Below, piece after piece: positions 47,199-55,212 of a stretch of DNA of 64,000 bases. The DNA is from an uncultured Bacilli bacterium (GTDB lineage Bacteria; Bacillota_I; Bacilli_A; RFN20; CAG-826), in NCBI GenBank assembly GCA_934725985.1, contig CAKVCX010000001.1, positions 186,001 through 250,000 on the forward strand. The letters run 5' to 3'. How positions within the stretch are numbered: the first letter of the stretch is position 1; each line of letters begins with the position of its first letter. The notes beneath the pieces were generated by a model. That model did no database searches and had not been told where the DNA came from. It saw only the letters and a list, made by a program, of their open reading frames with translations. Made by a program: the position numbers and the translations under genes.

Positions 47199-48197
47199 TT
47201 ATTTAGCCTCCTTTTTCTTAAATAAAAATTTAATTTTATAAAGCAAGGAGTCTTCCTTTTTATATTTTGGATTAATTCTTCTTTTTAAGGCGGAAAGTAA
47301 AGTCGAAGTCAATAAAATGACAATGATTAAAACTAACCCCAGGGAGAAACGTACATCATAACCAATCCCAGTTGCCTCACCAATCCCAGAAAGCATGGCG
47401 CTAGTCAAAGTGTTGCCTGGTTTAAAAACATTATAAAAAGAAGTGCCTAAAGAGTTATTTCCAATAACCATTTGAATGGCAGTGGCTTCTCCTAAGGCTC
47501 TACCAATCCCAAGGATTATTCCAGCAAATATCCCAGATGTCGAAGTCCCAATTACTATTTTAAAATCGGTTTGAGCCTTGCTTGCCCCTAAAGCAATGGA
47601 AGATTTAATTAATCGATCATCAACTGCTTCCATGGCATTAATTGATAAAGTTGTCATGGTAGGAATTGACATCAAAGCCAAAATTATTATTCCCGATAGA
47701 ATCGACCTGCCTCCAAAAGTCTCCACTCCTAATGAAGCTATAATAGGACAAATGACCCCTGATCCAAATAAACCATAGACTACAGAAGGAATGGAAGCTA
47801 ATAAATCTATGGCACTTTGCAAAATTGCCTTAACATGCCTAGGGACAATCCTAACAATTAAAAGGGCAGTAAAAACGGAGGTAGGAATAGAAATAATTAA
47901 GCTTAATAAAGTCGTATATAAAGTAGTCAAAAGCAAATAAACCATGCCACCACTGCCATCATAAAGCCATCTTGAATTAGTAAAAAATAAGGAAGCATCT
48001 TGGTGGATATAACTACTCTTGTCCAAGGAATAGTTATGAAAAAAAGGATATATGCCCTTATAAGTGATGAATATGGCTATAAAGATAACGAAAGAAGCGC
48101 AAAGCAAAGATAAAAAAAGGAAAAAGTACTTTACGATTTTATCGCAAAGCCTTTTCCTTTCGTAATATTTGTTATCTTTCTTAGAAATAGAATCCAT
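47199..48197 (-). CDS. pstC: Phosphate ABC transporter permease PstC
   Basis: A 332-residue permease with six transmembrane segments. ASIPSVVYGLFGSGVI and ALGASKAQTDFKIVIGTSTSGI are PstC features, as is ALGEATAIQMVIGN. Its ATG overlaps the pstS stop by one base (TAATG), indicating coupled translation. Confidence 0.94.
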   Translation of the reverse strand: MDSISKKDNKYYERKRLCDKIVKYFFLFLSLLCASFVIFIAIFITYKGIYPFFHNYSLDKSSYIHQDASLFFTNSRWLYDGSGGMVYLLLTTLYTTLLSLIISIPTSVFTALLIVRIVPRHVKAILQSAIDLLASIPSVVYGLFGSGVICPIIASLGVETFGGRSILSGIIILALMSIPTMTTLSINAMEAVDDRLIKSSIALGASKAQTDFKIVIGTSTSGIFAGIILGIGRALGEATAIQMVIGNNSLGTSFYNVFKPGNTLTSAMLSGIGEATGIGYDVRFSLGLVLIIVILLTSTLLSALKRRINPKYKKEDSLLYKIKFLFKKKEAK

Positions 48198-49162
48198 TAT
48201 TTTGCTAATAGAGGATATTTGCTAACTTGAATAGAAGACCAAGTTGGAGCTTTATCTAATCCGGATATAATTCCACCGGCAGTTTGAATAGAGGCAAGCC
48301 CTTCTTTTGTGCTCATAAAATCAACAAATGCATTAACGGCCATCTTTCTATTATCATTTTCTTCATAATCGCCACGGATGACGTAATTAAAGTTACGGCT
48401 TAAAGTATAAGTCCCATCATTAACGGTATCTATGGAAGCCATAACTCCTTCAAAGGCAAGTCCTTTTATTCCGGAAGCGCTAGATAAAGAATCCAAGGAA
48501 CAATAACCAATGCCATATTTATCGTCTTTTATGGCTCTCATCATATCCCCATTAGAAGATTGTTTGGAAACTTCAACGACAAATTTGTCTTCTACCTTTA
48601 CTTCCCCATATCCAATACCTTCAAAGAAGCATTCCCTAGTCCCTGAGCCAGATTCCCTAGAATATAGTTTTATATTGCCGCTTAAATTTGCATCAAGTTG
48701 ATTCCAAGCAGTCTTTTCGCCTTTATAAATGGCAGTCAAGGTAGCTTTATCGGTTGAAGAATAAGCATTATTAGAATTAACAATCGGTACAACGGCATCC
48801 TTGCACATGGTCCCGTTTTTATTTTCTTGTGTTAAACTAGCTTTCTCGTTGTCTTTAATTTCTCTAGAAAGAAAGCCAATGTCATATTTAGTATTGTTTT
48901 TACCAGCAGTAACGCCAACTGTAGCATCCCCGCTTCCGGTTTGATTCTTTTTTAAGGTGACTTTATTTCCTGTTAAAGAAGCAAATTTAGAGCCTAAAGC
49001 AGTAATGACTTTATCTACAGAAGTAGATCCACACGATTTTAATTCTACTGGAGTGAATGTTTCGCTTTCATTTGGGGAAGAAGTTTCCTCTTTGCTTTCT
49101 CCACATGCAACTAAAGCAAGAGTAGGAAGGATTAACGTAAGTGTCTTTAAGATTTTTTTCAT
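48197..49162 (-). CDS. pstS: Phosphate-binding lipoprotein PstS
   Basis: A 321-residue lipoprotein with lipobox LVAC (Cys20) and a Glu/Ser-rich linker. SCGSTSVDKVITAL and the phosphate-binding loop YSRESGSGTRECFFEGI are diagnostic. It captures phosphate outside the cell for PstCAB. AAAGG lies 7 bases before the ATG. It is the first gene of the seven-gene pst-pho operon. Confidence 0.95.
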   Translation of the reverse strand: MKKILKTLTLILPTLALVACGESKEETSSPNESETFTPVELKSCGSTSVDKVITALGSKFASLTGNKVTLKKNQTGSGDATVGVTAGKNNTKYDIGFLSREIKDNEKASLTQENKNGTMCKDAVVPIVNSNNAYSSTDKATLTAIYKGEKTAWNQLDANLSGNIKLYSRESGSGTRECFFEGIGYGEVKVEDKFVVEVSKQSSNGDMMRAIKDDKYGIGYCSLDSLSSASGIKGLAFEGVMASIDTVNDGTYTLSRNFNYVIRGDYEENDNRKMAVNAFVDFMSTKEGLASIQTAGGIISGLDKAPTWSSIQVSKYPLLAK

Positions 49163-49212
49163 TTTTTAGCCTTTCAAACTAACGACAACATTTTGCTAAA
49201 AATGAAATGAGG

Positions 49213-49254
49213 CTTATACCAAGAAGTTGTAAAAAATTGTAAAGAAATTGTAAA
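49213..49254 (-). promoter_or_regulatory. Pho box and promoter of the pst operon
   Basis: On the minus strand TTTACA occurs three times, at 49249-49254, 49238-49243 and 49228-49233, at 11- and 10-base intervals. This matches the PhoP direct-repeat consensus of Bacillus (TT(A/C/T)ACA). A TATAAG -10 box (49213-49218) follows 9 bases later, so the repeats replace the -35, as in PhoP-activated promoters. A fourth TTTACA lies at 49288-49293. Confidence 0.82.
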
Positions 49255-49297
49255 GCCTGCTAAAGACCAATTCAAAAAAGAGCAATTTGTAAAAAGT

Positions 49298-49633
49298 CTA
49301 TTTATTCTTTAAATTATTTAAGGCAATAGGATTATTACTAGTTATTTTTCCTAATTTCTTGCAGTTTTCCATTTCCCTACAAGAAGCACACGTATCAAGT
49401 TTTTTTGTTTTAACGCAGTTCCTTATGGGACATAATTTATCGCAATATGGAGTCTTTGCTCCATCGATTCGACACCCAAGACAATTAATCATTGTAGGAG
49501 TAATTTCAACTCCATTAAGCTTGCTCCATAATTTGGCTACTTTGTTTCTTAAATCATCATCATTATTTATTGTAGCAATCCTAGCATCGCAACTAGAGCA
49601 ATCTAGACCACAACAAGCTATTAATTTATCCAT
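49298..49633 (-). CDS. DUF3795 cysteine-rich protein
   Basis: A 111-residue protein with 13 cysteines, several in pairs: CCGLDCSSCDARI at the start, NCLGCRIDG, CDKLCPIRNC and CASCREMENC. This is the DUF3795 pattern of Firmicutes and archaea, thought to bind metal, perhaps zinc; its role is unknown. A promoter reading TTAACT, 17 bases, TATAAT ends 6 bases before the ATG, so the mRNA should be leaderless. Confidence 0.88.
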   Translation of the reverse strand: MDKLIACCGLDCSSCDARIATINNDDDLRNKVAKLWSKLNGVEITPTMINCLGCRIDGAKTPYCDKLCPIRNCVKTKKLDTCASCREMENCKKLGKITSNNPIALNNLKNK

Positions 49634-49639
49634 ATTTAA

Positions 49640-49668
49640 ATTATAAAAGAATTTATAAGTCTAGTTAA
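49640..49668 (-). promoter_or_regulatory. Promoter of the DUF3795 gene, leaderless arrangement
   Basis: Minus strand: TTAACT (49663-49668), 17-base spacer, perfect TATAAT (49640-49645), then 6 bases to the ATG. The -35 lies inside the 3' end of the upstream acetyltransferase gene. Confidence 0.6.
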
Positions 49669-50293
49669 ACAGTTGATCAGGAAGAACTAGTTTTTCTTTT
49701 TTTGGGAAAGTGGCCTCAAACGTAGAAAAACCTTTTTTATCTATCTCGGCTATAAAATAACCATCCAAATCTTTATAAGTACCCTTGACCCCATTTAAGA
49801 AATCAGGAATCAATTCCTTAATTAAAAAATAATCGGCACTAGGATCATCTTGATAAATAATTCCTTTTTCTTTTCCAACCATAAAATCAGATTTCCCATA
49901 AAATAAAATGTTGCCTGTAATGGCTAAAGCACCTACGCCCATCCTTTTAGCCTTATCCATAGAATAATCTAGCAAATACTTACCATAGCCTTGACGTTTA
50001 TATTTAGGAGAAATGCTAAGCGGACCAAACGTCATAATTGGTATTTCTTTATTATTAGAAATTATTTTTGCCCTTAAATAAATGATTTGACCAATTAACT
50101 CGCCATTCAGTTCTAAAACAAAATCTAGTTCCTTAACAAAAGCGGGGTCATTTCTAAAACAATGTAATACATAATGTTCAAAGCAGCCTGGGCGATATAC
50201 ATTCCAAAATGATTCACGAGTTAAGTTTTCTACATTTCTATAATCCGCATCAGTCTCAAGCCTAATGGTTAAATTCTTTCTTTCCATACTCAT
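49661..50293 (-). CDS. GNAT family N-acetyltransferase
   Basis: A 210-residue acetyltransferase. The family start LTIRLETDADYRNVENLTRESFWNVY and the acetyl-CoA loop SPKYKRQGYGKYLLDYSMDKA (near residue 104) are clear; it matches YhbS/Eis-like members. The acceptor is unknown. Its start overlaps the stop of the DUF998 gene by 4 bases (ATGA). Confidence 0.9.
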   Translation of the reverse strand: MSMERKNLTIRLETDADYRNVENLTRESFWNVYRPGCFEHYVLHCFRNDPAFVKELDFVLELNGELIGQIIYLRAKIISNNKEIPIMTFGPLSISPKYKRQGYGKYLLDYSMDKAKRMGVGALAITGNILFYGKSDFMVGKEKGIIYQDDPSADYFLIKELIPDFLNGVKGTYKDLDGYFIAEIDKKGFSTFEATFPKKEKLVLPDQLFN

Positions 50294-50931
50294 TCCAAAG
50301 CTAAAACATCCTCATTCTTTTTAAAAAACAAACCTATGCCTAAAGAAGCATTAAATAACGTAACGGCAAAAACACTAAAACGCTCGACAACCCCAAAATA
50401 GGAAGATGGTACAACCTTTGTCCCTATGGCCCCTATTAACATTAAGGAAAGGGCAATCAAAGCACAGATGCCATTGTAACGACATTCCTTATTTTTAAAT
50501 CCAGCAATAATAATCAAAACCAAAGAAATAATTGATAAACCTACAACAATGCCGGTTATAACCATATGCATGACATCTTGAAAGTTCCCGTTATATCCAC
50601 TGCTAGAAAGAGGGAAAGCCCTATACCCAATTGCAGATACCCATTCCATTATGGCAAATAAATAAACTCCAATTCTTAACGTTTTGCTTTTATATTCTTT
50701 AATTCCAATGCAAACAATTGTAATGGAAACTACCTCGCAAACGTTATAAAAAGAGGTAAGTTGATTCCAAAGCATCAAAGAAGGGGCATCTGATGCGCTT
50801 AAATCACTTACGGCTTGACTTAAGGAATCATAGCCAGGATAAGCTAAAGGGGCAAATATAACTGCGGCTAGATAAGAAAGAAAACTTACTATTCCTAATA
50901 AGCCCAATTTTTGTACAAAACTCTTTTTCAT
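50290..50931 (-). CDS. DUF998 integral membrane protein
   Basis: A 213-residue protein with six transmembrane segments. The motif APLAYPGYDSLSQAVSDLSA after the first helix identifies DUF998. The function of the family is not known; some members lie beside TetR regulators, as here. GAGGAAAA lies before the ATG. Confidence 0.85.
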   Translation of the reverse strand: MKKSFVQKLGLLGIVSFLSYLAAVIFAPLAYPGYDSLSQAVSDLSASDAPSLMLWNQLTSFYNVCEVVSITIVCIGIKEYKSKTLRIGVYLFAIMEWVSAIGYRAFPLSSSGYNGNFQDVMHMVITGIVVGLSIISLVLIIIAGFKNKECRYNGICALIALSLMLIGAIGTKVVPSSYFGVVERFSVFAVTLFNASLGIGLFFKKNEDVLALE

Positions 50932-50945
50932 TATTTTTCCTCATT

Positions 50946-51569
50946 TCATTTTTTATGGACCATCTTAAAAAAGAGACTGACGTGCTTTTTTAATTTCTCT
51001 ATGCATTCTTTTTCTTTTTCTTTTTCCCTATCGCAAACACCAATTAAGGTTAAAATAGGAGACACGTACATCAAAGATAAAGCATAAGGGTCTTCATTTA
51101 TTATCTCTTTATTGGCTATAAGATATTTAAAAATATTTGCATGATATTCTACTAACCTATCCACATATCTTTTTGAATATAAAGCAGACAAAGAAGGGGA
51201 ACGAAATTGTTCTATGCTCATCATGTGGCGAAACCTAGCTATAGTTTCATTATGAAGCGAATATTCAAATATTTGATATACTTTCTTAAATAATTCTTCC
51301 TCACTTATTTTATTAAATATAGCAACATCTTTATTAACATTCCCCACATGGATATCTATTTTTCCTGTATCTTCATCATATTGTTTGGCAATAGATTCAA
51401 CAATGGCATCAAAAATTGCTTGCTTACTAGGATAATGGTTATATAAAGAAGAAGCTCTGATACCTACTGCTTTTGCAATCTCGTTAACACTTACTGCTTC
51501 ATACCCCTTAATAGAGAACAATTCTAATGCCTTATCGACGATTTTTTCTTTTGTGTCTTCTTGTTTCAT
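50946..51569 (-). CDS. TetR family transcriptional regulator
   Basis: A 207-residue regulator. The helix-turn-helix is AKAVGIRASSLYNHYPSKQAIFDAI (seen in two parts, residues 31-57). The C-terminus is a helical ligand domain. It leads an apparent three-gene unit with DUF998 and the acetyltransferase. A 16-base palindrome overlaps its own -10 box, so self-repression is likely. AGGGA serves as ribosome binding site. Confidence 0.9.
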   Translation of the reverse strand: MKQEDTKEKIVDKALELFSIKGYEAVSVNEIAKAVGIRASSLYNHYPSKQAIFDAIVESIAKQYDEDTGKIDIHVGNVNKDVAIFNKISEEELFKKVYQIFEYSLHNETIARFRHMMSIEQFRSPSLSALYSKRYVDRLVEYHANIFKYLIANKEIINEDPYALSLMYVSPILTLIGVCDREKEKEKECIEKLKKHVSLFFKMVHKK

Positions 51570-51580
51570 AAAATTCCCTA

Positions 51581-51621
51581 ACTAACGTTCGTTAGTATAA
51601 TTATTTCAAAATAGAAATCAA
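51581..51621 (-). promoter_or_regulatory. Promoter and TetR operator of the TetR-DUF998-GNAT unit
   Basis: Minus strand: TTGATT (51616-51621), 16-base spacer, TATACT (51594-51599). The near-perfect inverted repeat ACTAACGTTCGTTAGT (51581-51596) overlaps the end of the -10 box and the transcript start. Confidence 0.7.
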
Positions 51622-51734
51622 CAAAAATTTTGTTAAATTAACGAATCCATGTCATAACTTTAGATGGGCATGCCTCTAAAATAAGATAAAAAATAATAAA
51701 GCAATTTAAATAAAAGAATTCGTAACTCCCTAAA

Positions 51735-52107
51735 TTAGATTTTCGAATTAACCCAGGAAAGAAAACTTTGATAATTTATTTCCCCAGAAGCCAAGGCAAG
51801 AAATTCTTCAATCATGTCTTCATTATTTGCTTTAAGCGAAATGCCATTTGCATTAAGGCCAACGTCTAAAATTTAGCGACAATTCTTTTGTTGCCATCTA
51901 TGAATGGATGATCCATGGCAAGGTTAAAAGATAGCCTTGCTATCTTGCCAACGACATTTGGGTAAAGGTCTAATGAATCAAAGGTTGAAGCGGAGTGTTT
52001 ATTGCCAAATCAAGCATCCCTTCATCTCTAATTCCGTCGTTTCCCCCATATTTATAAATTATTTCTTTGTGCAAGAAGGTAATGTCATCTTTAGAAAAAT
52101 AAAACAT
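51735..52107 (-). pseudogene. Broken Doc/Fic-type toxin gene
   Basis: The minus strand encodes a Doc-like protein in three frames: KDDITFLHKEIIYKYGG, GIRDEGMLDLAINTPLQ, then TFDSLDLYPNVVGKIARL and the Fic/Doc motif HPFIDGNKR, then LDVGLNANGISL and SWVNSKI before TAA. Two frameshifts, near 51985 and 51870, break it; the total length of 373 bases is not a multiple of three. Intact Doc phosphorylates EF-Tu. The ATG at 52107 overlaps the antitoxin stop. Confidence 0.85.
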
Positions 52108-52361
52108 CACTTGCCTAATTCATCATATGCTTTTTTATATTTTTTATCTGACTGCTTAGAAAGTTCCATAAGACTCTTTCTATCCAAATATTCGATTTCG
52201 GGCTTCTTTGCGATTTTAAAAGGGATTGCTTGTTCCATAATAGATTGTTTAGCAAACATATTAAAGGCAGCATTCATGGTAAGACCAAATTAAGAGAATA
52301 GTTTCTCTGCCTTTATCTTGTCATCTAAATCCATTCTAATCGTAACATTAACACTAGCCAT
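52107..52361 (-). pseudogene. RelB/DinJ family antitoxin gene with a premature stop
   Basis: Reads MASVNVTIRMDLDDKIKAE, KLFS, a TAA stop, then FGLTMNAAFNMFAKQSI and IPFKI. This is the RelB/DinJ ribbon-helix-helix antitoxin pattern, normally about 85-90 residues. The AAGGAG site before the ATG is intact. The stop falls after about 23 codons, within the DNA-binding part. It is paired with a Doc-like toxin rather than a RelE-like one. Confidence 0.85.
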
Positions 52362-52965
52362 AAAAAGACTCCTTGCTTATATCAGCAACACTATATCTAT
52401 TTAAATAATAGAATACAGGCAAAATACGTGCTATATATGTGCAAAGATAATATTAAAATATATCATTTTTATGGGTTAAAATGCTTTGAAAGGATTTAAT
52501 TTTCCTATAAAAGCATAAGGAAATAAAAAAAGAAAAGCGGCAATCTTATTAAAGACTATCTATATTTATAAGCATGGTACGAAATCAAATAGGCAAGAGT
52601 CTTACTTTAATTACTTAAATTCAACCCATTTTTCTTTTAAATAAGCGCTTAAGTTCTTATCGCAACAATAAATATAAGTCCCAGCTTTTATAAGCACTAA
52701 AAGATAAAATTATTTTGTTATTAACGCTACTTATTAATCTCTTCTGCATCTTTTACGATTTTTATATATTTACGAGGCCTCTAAATACGATATTTACAAA
52801 TTGTTTAAACATAGCCTTTAAAGAACTACCATCTACATAAGAATAAAAGCTTCTTTGTTGGAGTTTCTATCTGTAAATTTGATATCAATTTACAAGGGCC
52901 CAAGTTTCATGAGTTCTAAATTTGTTAAAAGACATCAAGTTCTCGCGCTTCTATAAATGCAGCAT
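52362..52965. other. Decayed AT-rich stretch
   Basis: About 600 bases without an intact gene. On the minus strand near 52620-52710 a short coding-like tail (KAGTYIYCCDKNLSAYLKEK) ends in a stop, with further scraps near 52800 (YVDGSSLKAMFKQFVN). I cannot name the source gene. Confidence 0.4.
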
Positions 52966-53018
52966 GGTGGGTAAGCGGGACTTGAACTTGTACGAGTCTC
53001 CTCATTAGATCCTAAGTC
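52966..53018 (-). pseudogene. Partial, decayed copy of tRNA-Leu(UAG), putative attachment site
   Basis: It matches the 3' half of the tRNA at 55029-55113: a perfect 29-base match (52990-53018 with 55055-55083) from the anticodon loop through the variable arm, then a diverged T arm and acceptor end with the CCA. The 5' half is missing. A repeated 3' tRNA half is the classical mark of an integrase target. Confidence 0.85.
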
Positions 53019-53497
53019 CTACATATCCTTTTCCTTAATCCAGAAGAACAAAGAGTACATGATAGGAGCAGGACGGAAAAGAGCGGATTTGTTTCTAGTC
53101 AAAAAGTACCAAAAAGAATGCCAACAACTTCCGTATATTGGCTTTTACGGACAAAAGCGGATAATCATGATTGGCCCGCTTTAGAATCTCCCAGTCGATG
53201 GTGTTTCACCGGTCGGAACCGCCTTCGTTCCGGGATGAGATGTCTACTTGCCATTCACCTGCAAATTCTAGCGAAATCGCGCTGTGCTGTGGTTATCGGA
53301 GAAAAAACTCTCGAAAGGCAAGATATTTACCGGCATTGGCAACATCATTGGGCACGACACTTAGGATTTTTGGACCATCTACCAAAAATATTAAGTTTGA
53401 AAACATATTGTCACTTGTTTTTTTGAAAGTGTTATACTATATGGTAATTTAATAAAACTGGTTATCATACCAAATAAATTAAGTTGAGGTTTCTAAA
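53019..53497. other. GC-richer non-coding or decayed start of the island
   Basis: This stretch is visibly richer in G and C than the surroundings. On the minus strand (about 53080-53400) a coding-like frame holds pieces such as DVANAGKYLAFREFFL, SLEFAGEWQVDISSRNEGG and IDWEILKRANHDYPLLSVKA, separated by in-frame TAA and TGA. This looks like a dead passenger gene; the family is not recognised. The two overlapping plus-strand frames are shadows. A TATACT at 53433-53438 may be the -10 box of the ATPase gene. Confidence 0.5.
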
Positions 53498-54790
53498 ATG
53501 GAAATAAAAAGAAACAAATACTTGGAAATGCTGCAAATAAGACGTCATAACGGTTTTGTAAAAGTTATCACCGGCATCAGAAGATGCGGAAAATCTTACC
53601 TTATGAATGATATCTTCGGTGAAAAATTGAAAGAAGATGGCGTGAACGAAAATCATATAATCAAATTCGCATTTGATTCGGCGGAAGATTTATTGCTTAT
53701 CGGAGAAGACTTGCAGGAACTTGTCGCCAATAAAAAGAAAGTAGATCCGAAGAAATTTATAGCATACATTTCGCAAAGAATTACCGACAATGACATGTAC
53801 TATCTTCTTCTCGATGAGGTGCAAAATCTTGATTGTTTTGAAACTGTTCTAAACGGATATTTGCGCAATAAAAATATGGATGTGTATGTAACTGGCAGTA
53901 ACTCAAAATTTCTGTCAAGCGATGTATTGACAGAATTTGCCGGCCGAGGTGATGAAATACATGTTTTACCGTTGTCTTTTTCGGAGTTTTATGCAAATTA
54001 CAAAGGCGGACTCGACTATGCCTTTGACGATTATATGGTTTACGGTGGCCTGCCAGCTGTTACTTTAATGAAAACCCCCGAGCAGAAATCAAGTTATCTA
54101 AAAACTCAATTGCAAAACGTTTATCTTAAAGATATAGTGGAACGACATAATTTAAACTCTGATGAAAGCATCGGCGAATTGCTTGATATCATTGCATCGG
54201 GAATTTCTTCTTTGACTAATCCGGCAAAACTTGCAAGTACTTTCAAAAGTGTTAAACATGCATCGCTAAGTGCGTTTACTATCGATCACTATATTACCTA
54301 TATGCAACAGGCTTTTATGATTTCCAAAGCAAACAGATACGATGTAAAGGGTAAAAAATATATTAGCACGCCATATAAAATATATTTCGAGGATGTTGGC
54401 TTGCGCAATGCGAGACTTGATTTCCAACAGATAGAAGAGACGCACCTGATGGAAAACATAATTTACAACGAGTTACGTTATCGCGGATATAACGTTGACG
54501 TCGGCGTTGTAGATAGCCGAGAAAACATTAACGGTTCTTCGGAAAGACGACAACTTGAAATCGATTTTGTTGCAAATCAAGGCAATAAACGTTACTACAT
54601 TCAATCGGCTTACGACATCCCGAACGAAGAAAAAATGAAACAGGAAACCAAATCATTTGATAAAGTCAACGACTCCTTCAAAAAAATAATCGTTGTGGGC
54701 AAAAGCATGAAACCGCGCCGCAATGAAAAAGGCTATTTGATTATCGGGGTGAAAGAGTTTTTGCTAGACCCTAATAGTCTGGAGCTATAA
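53498..54790 (+). CDS. AAA_14/DUF4143 family ATPase
   Basis: A 430-residue ATPase. Walker A GIRRCGKS is at 26-33, Walker B is YLLLDEVQNLD, and VYVTGSNSKFLSSD is the sensor region. A winged-helix/DUF4143 nuclease-like C-terminal domain carries RRQLEIDFVANQ. The family is very common in gut bacteria and archaea, often in variable genome regions; its role is unknown, with defence or DNA transactions suggested. Codon use (GCCGGCCGA, ACCGGC) is GC-richer than in neighbours. GAGG lies 9 bases before the ATG. It is the only intact gene of the tRNA-Leu island. Confidence 0.92.
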   Translation: MEIKRNKYLEMLQIRRHNGFVKVITGIRRCGKSYLMNDIFGEKLKEDGVNENHIIKFAFDSAEDLLLIGEDLQELVANKKKVDPKKFIAYISQRITDNDMYYLLLDEVQNLDCFETVLNGYLRNKNMDVYVTGSNSKFLSSDVLTEFAGRGDEIHVLPLSFSEFYANYKGGLDYAFDDYMVYGGLPAVTLMKTPEQKSSYLKTQLQNVYLKDIVERHNLNSDESIGELLDIIASGISSLTNPAKLASTFKSVKHASLSAFTIDHYITYMQQAFMISKANRYDVKGKKYISTPYKIYFEDVGLRNARLDFQQIEETHLMENIIYNELRYRGYNVDVGVVDSRENINGSSERRQLEIDFVANQGNKRYYIQSAYDIPNEEKMKQETKSFDKVNDSFKKIIVVGKSMKPRRNEKGYLIIGVKEFLLDPNSLEL

Positions 54791-54990
54791 TTTTCGGCTT
54801 TGTTTTTCAGCTTATGACAAAGGGAAAACCGGTTATGTCAAGGAGTATGAAACATTGCCAAAAGCTATCAGCTAATCGACTTATACGGCAATATTTCCTT
54901 CTCATTCCTTGAAAGAACTGACTTTTCTCGGTAGTTCGTTTGCCAAAAAAATAAATTCAAAGGGCAAATATAGTATTTACTATCATTAAA

Positions 54991-55014
54991 CAAAAAAACT
55001 CTAGTTTCCTAGAG
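54991..55014 (-). terminator. Terminator after tRNA-Leu
   Basis: Minus strand: CTCTAG, GAAA loop, CTAGAG, then TTTTTTT. It begins 15 bases after the tRNA 3' end. Confidence 0.85.
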
Positions 55015-55028
55015 GCAATGTTTCTATT

Positions 55029-55113
55029 TGGTGGGCCTAGCAGGACTTGAACCTGTACGAGTCTCCTCATTAGATCCTAAGTCTAACGCGTCTACCAGTT
55101 CCGCCATAGGCCC
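55029..55113 (-). tRNA. tRNA-Leu (anticodon UAG)
   Basis: On the minus strand, acceptor GGGCCTA (55107-55113) pairs with TAGGCCC (55033-55039), followed by the discriminator A and an encoded CCA (55029-55031). The D loop has AACTGGTAGACG, the anticodon stem TTAGA/TCTAA encloses CTTAGGA (anticodon TAG), the long variable arm is TGAGGAGACTCG, and the T loop is TTCAAGT. The class II shape fits leucine. Its 3' half is duplicated at 52966-53018. Confidence 0.96.
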
Positions 55114-55212
55114 AGCGGGTAGATTTTATTACAAATACAAACAATTTAAAAGTTATTTCTACCGCCACAATGCCACTAAGAAAGAAGAAACCATAAGAAA
55201 TTAATTATTTAT

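Noticed and set aside
53118..53452. Two overlapping plus-strand frames rich in Arg, Trp, His and Cys
   Set aside because: No start signals, composition typical of shadow frames; the minus strand has better but broken coding pieces.
53498..54790. The DUF4143 ATPase as a transposase or integrase
   Set aside because: Walker motifs and the DUF4143 tail are clear, and no recombinase catalytic residues are seen.
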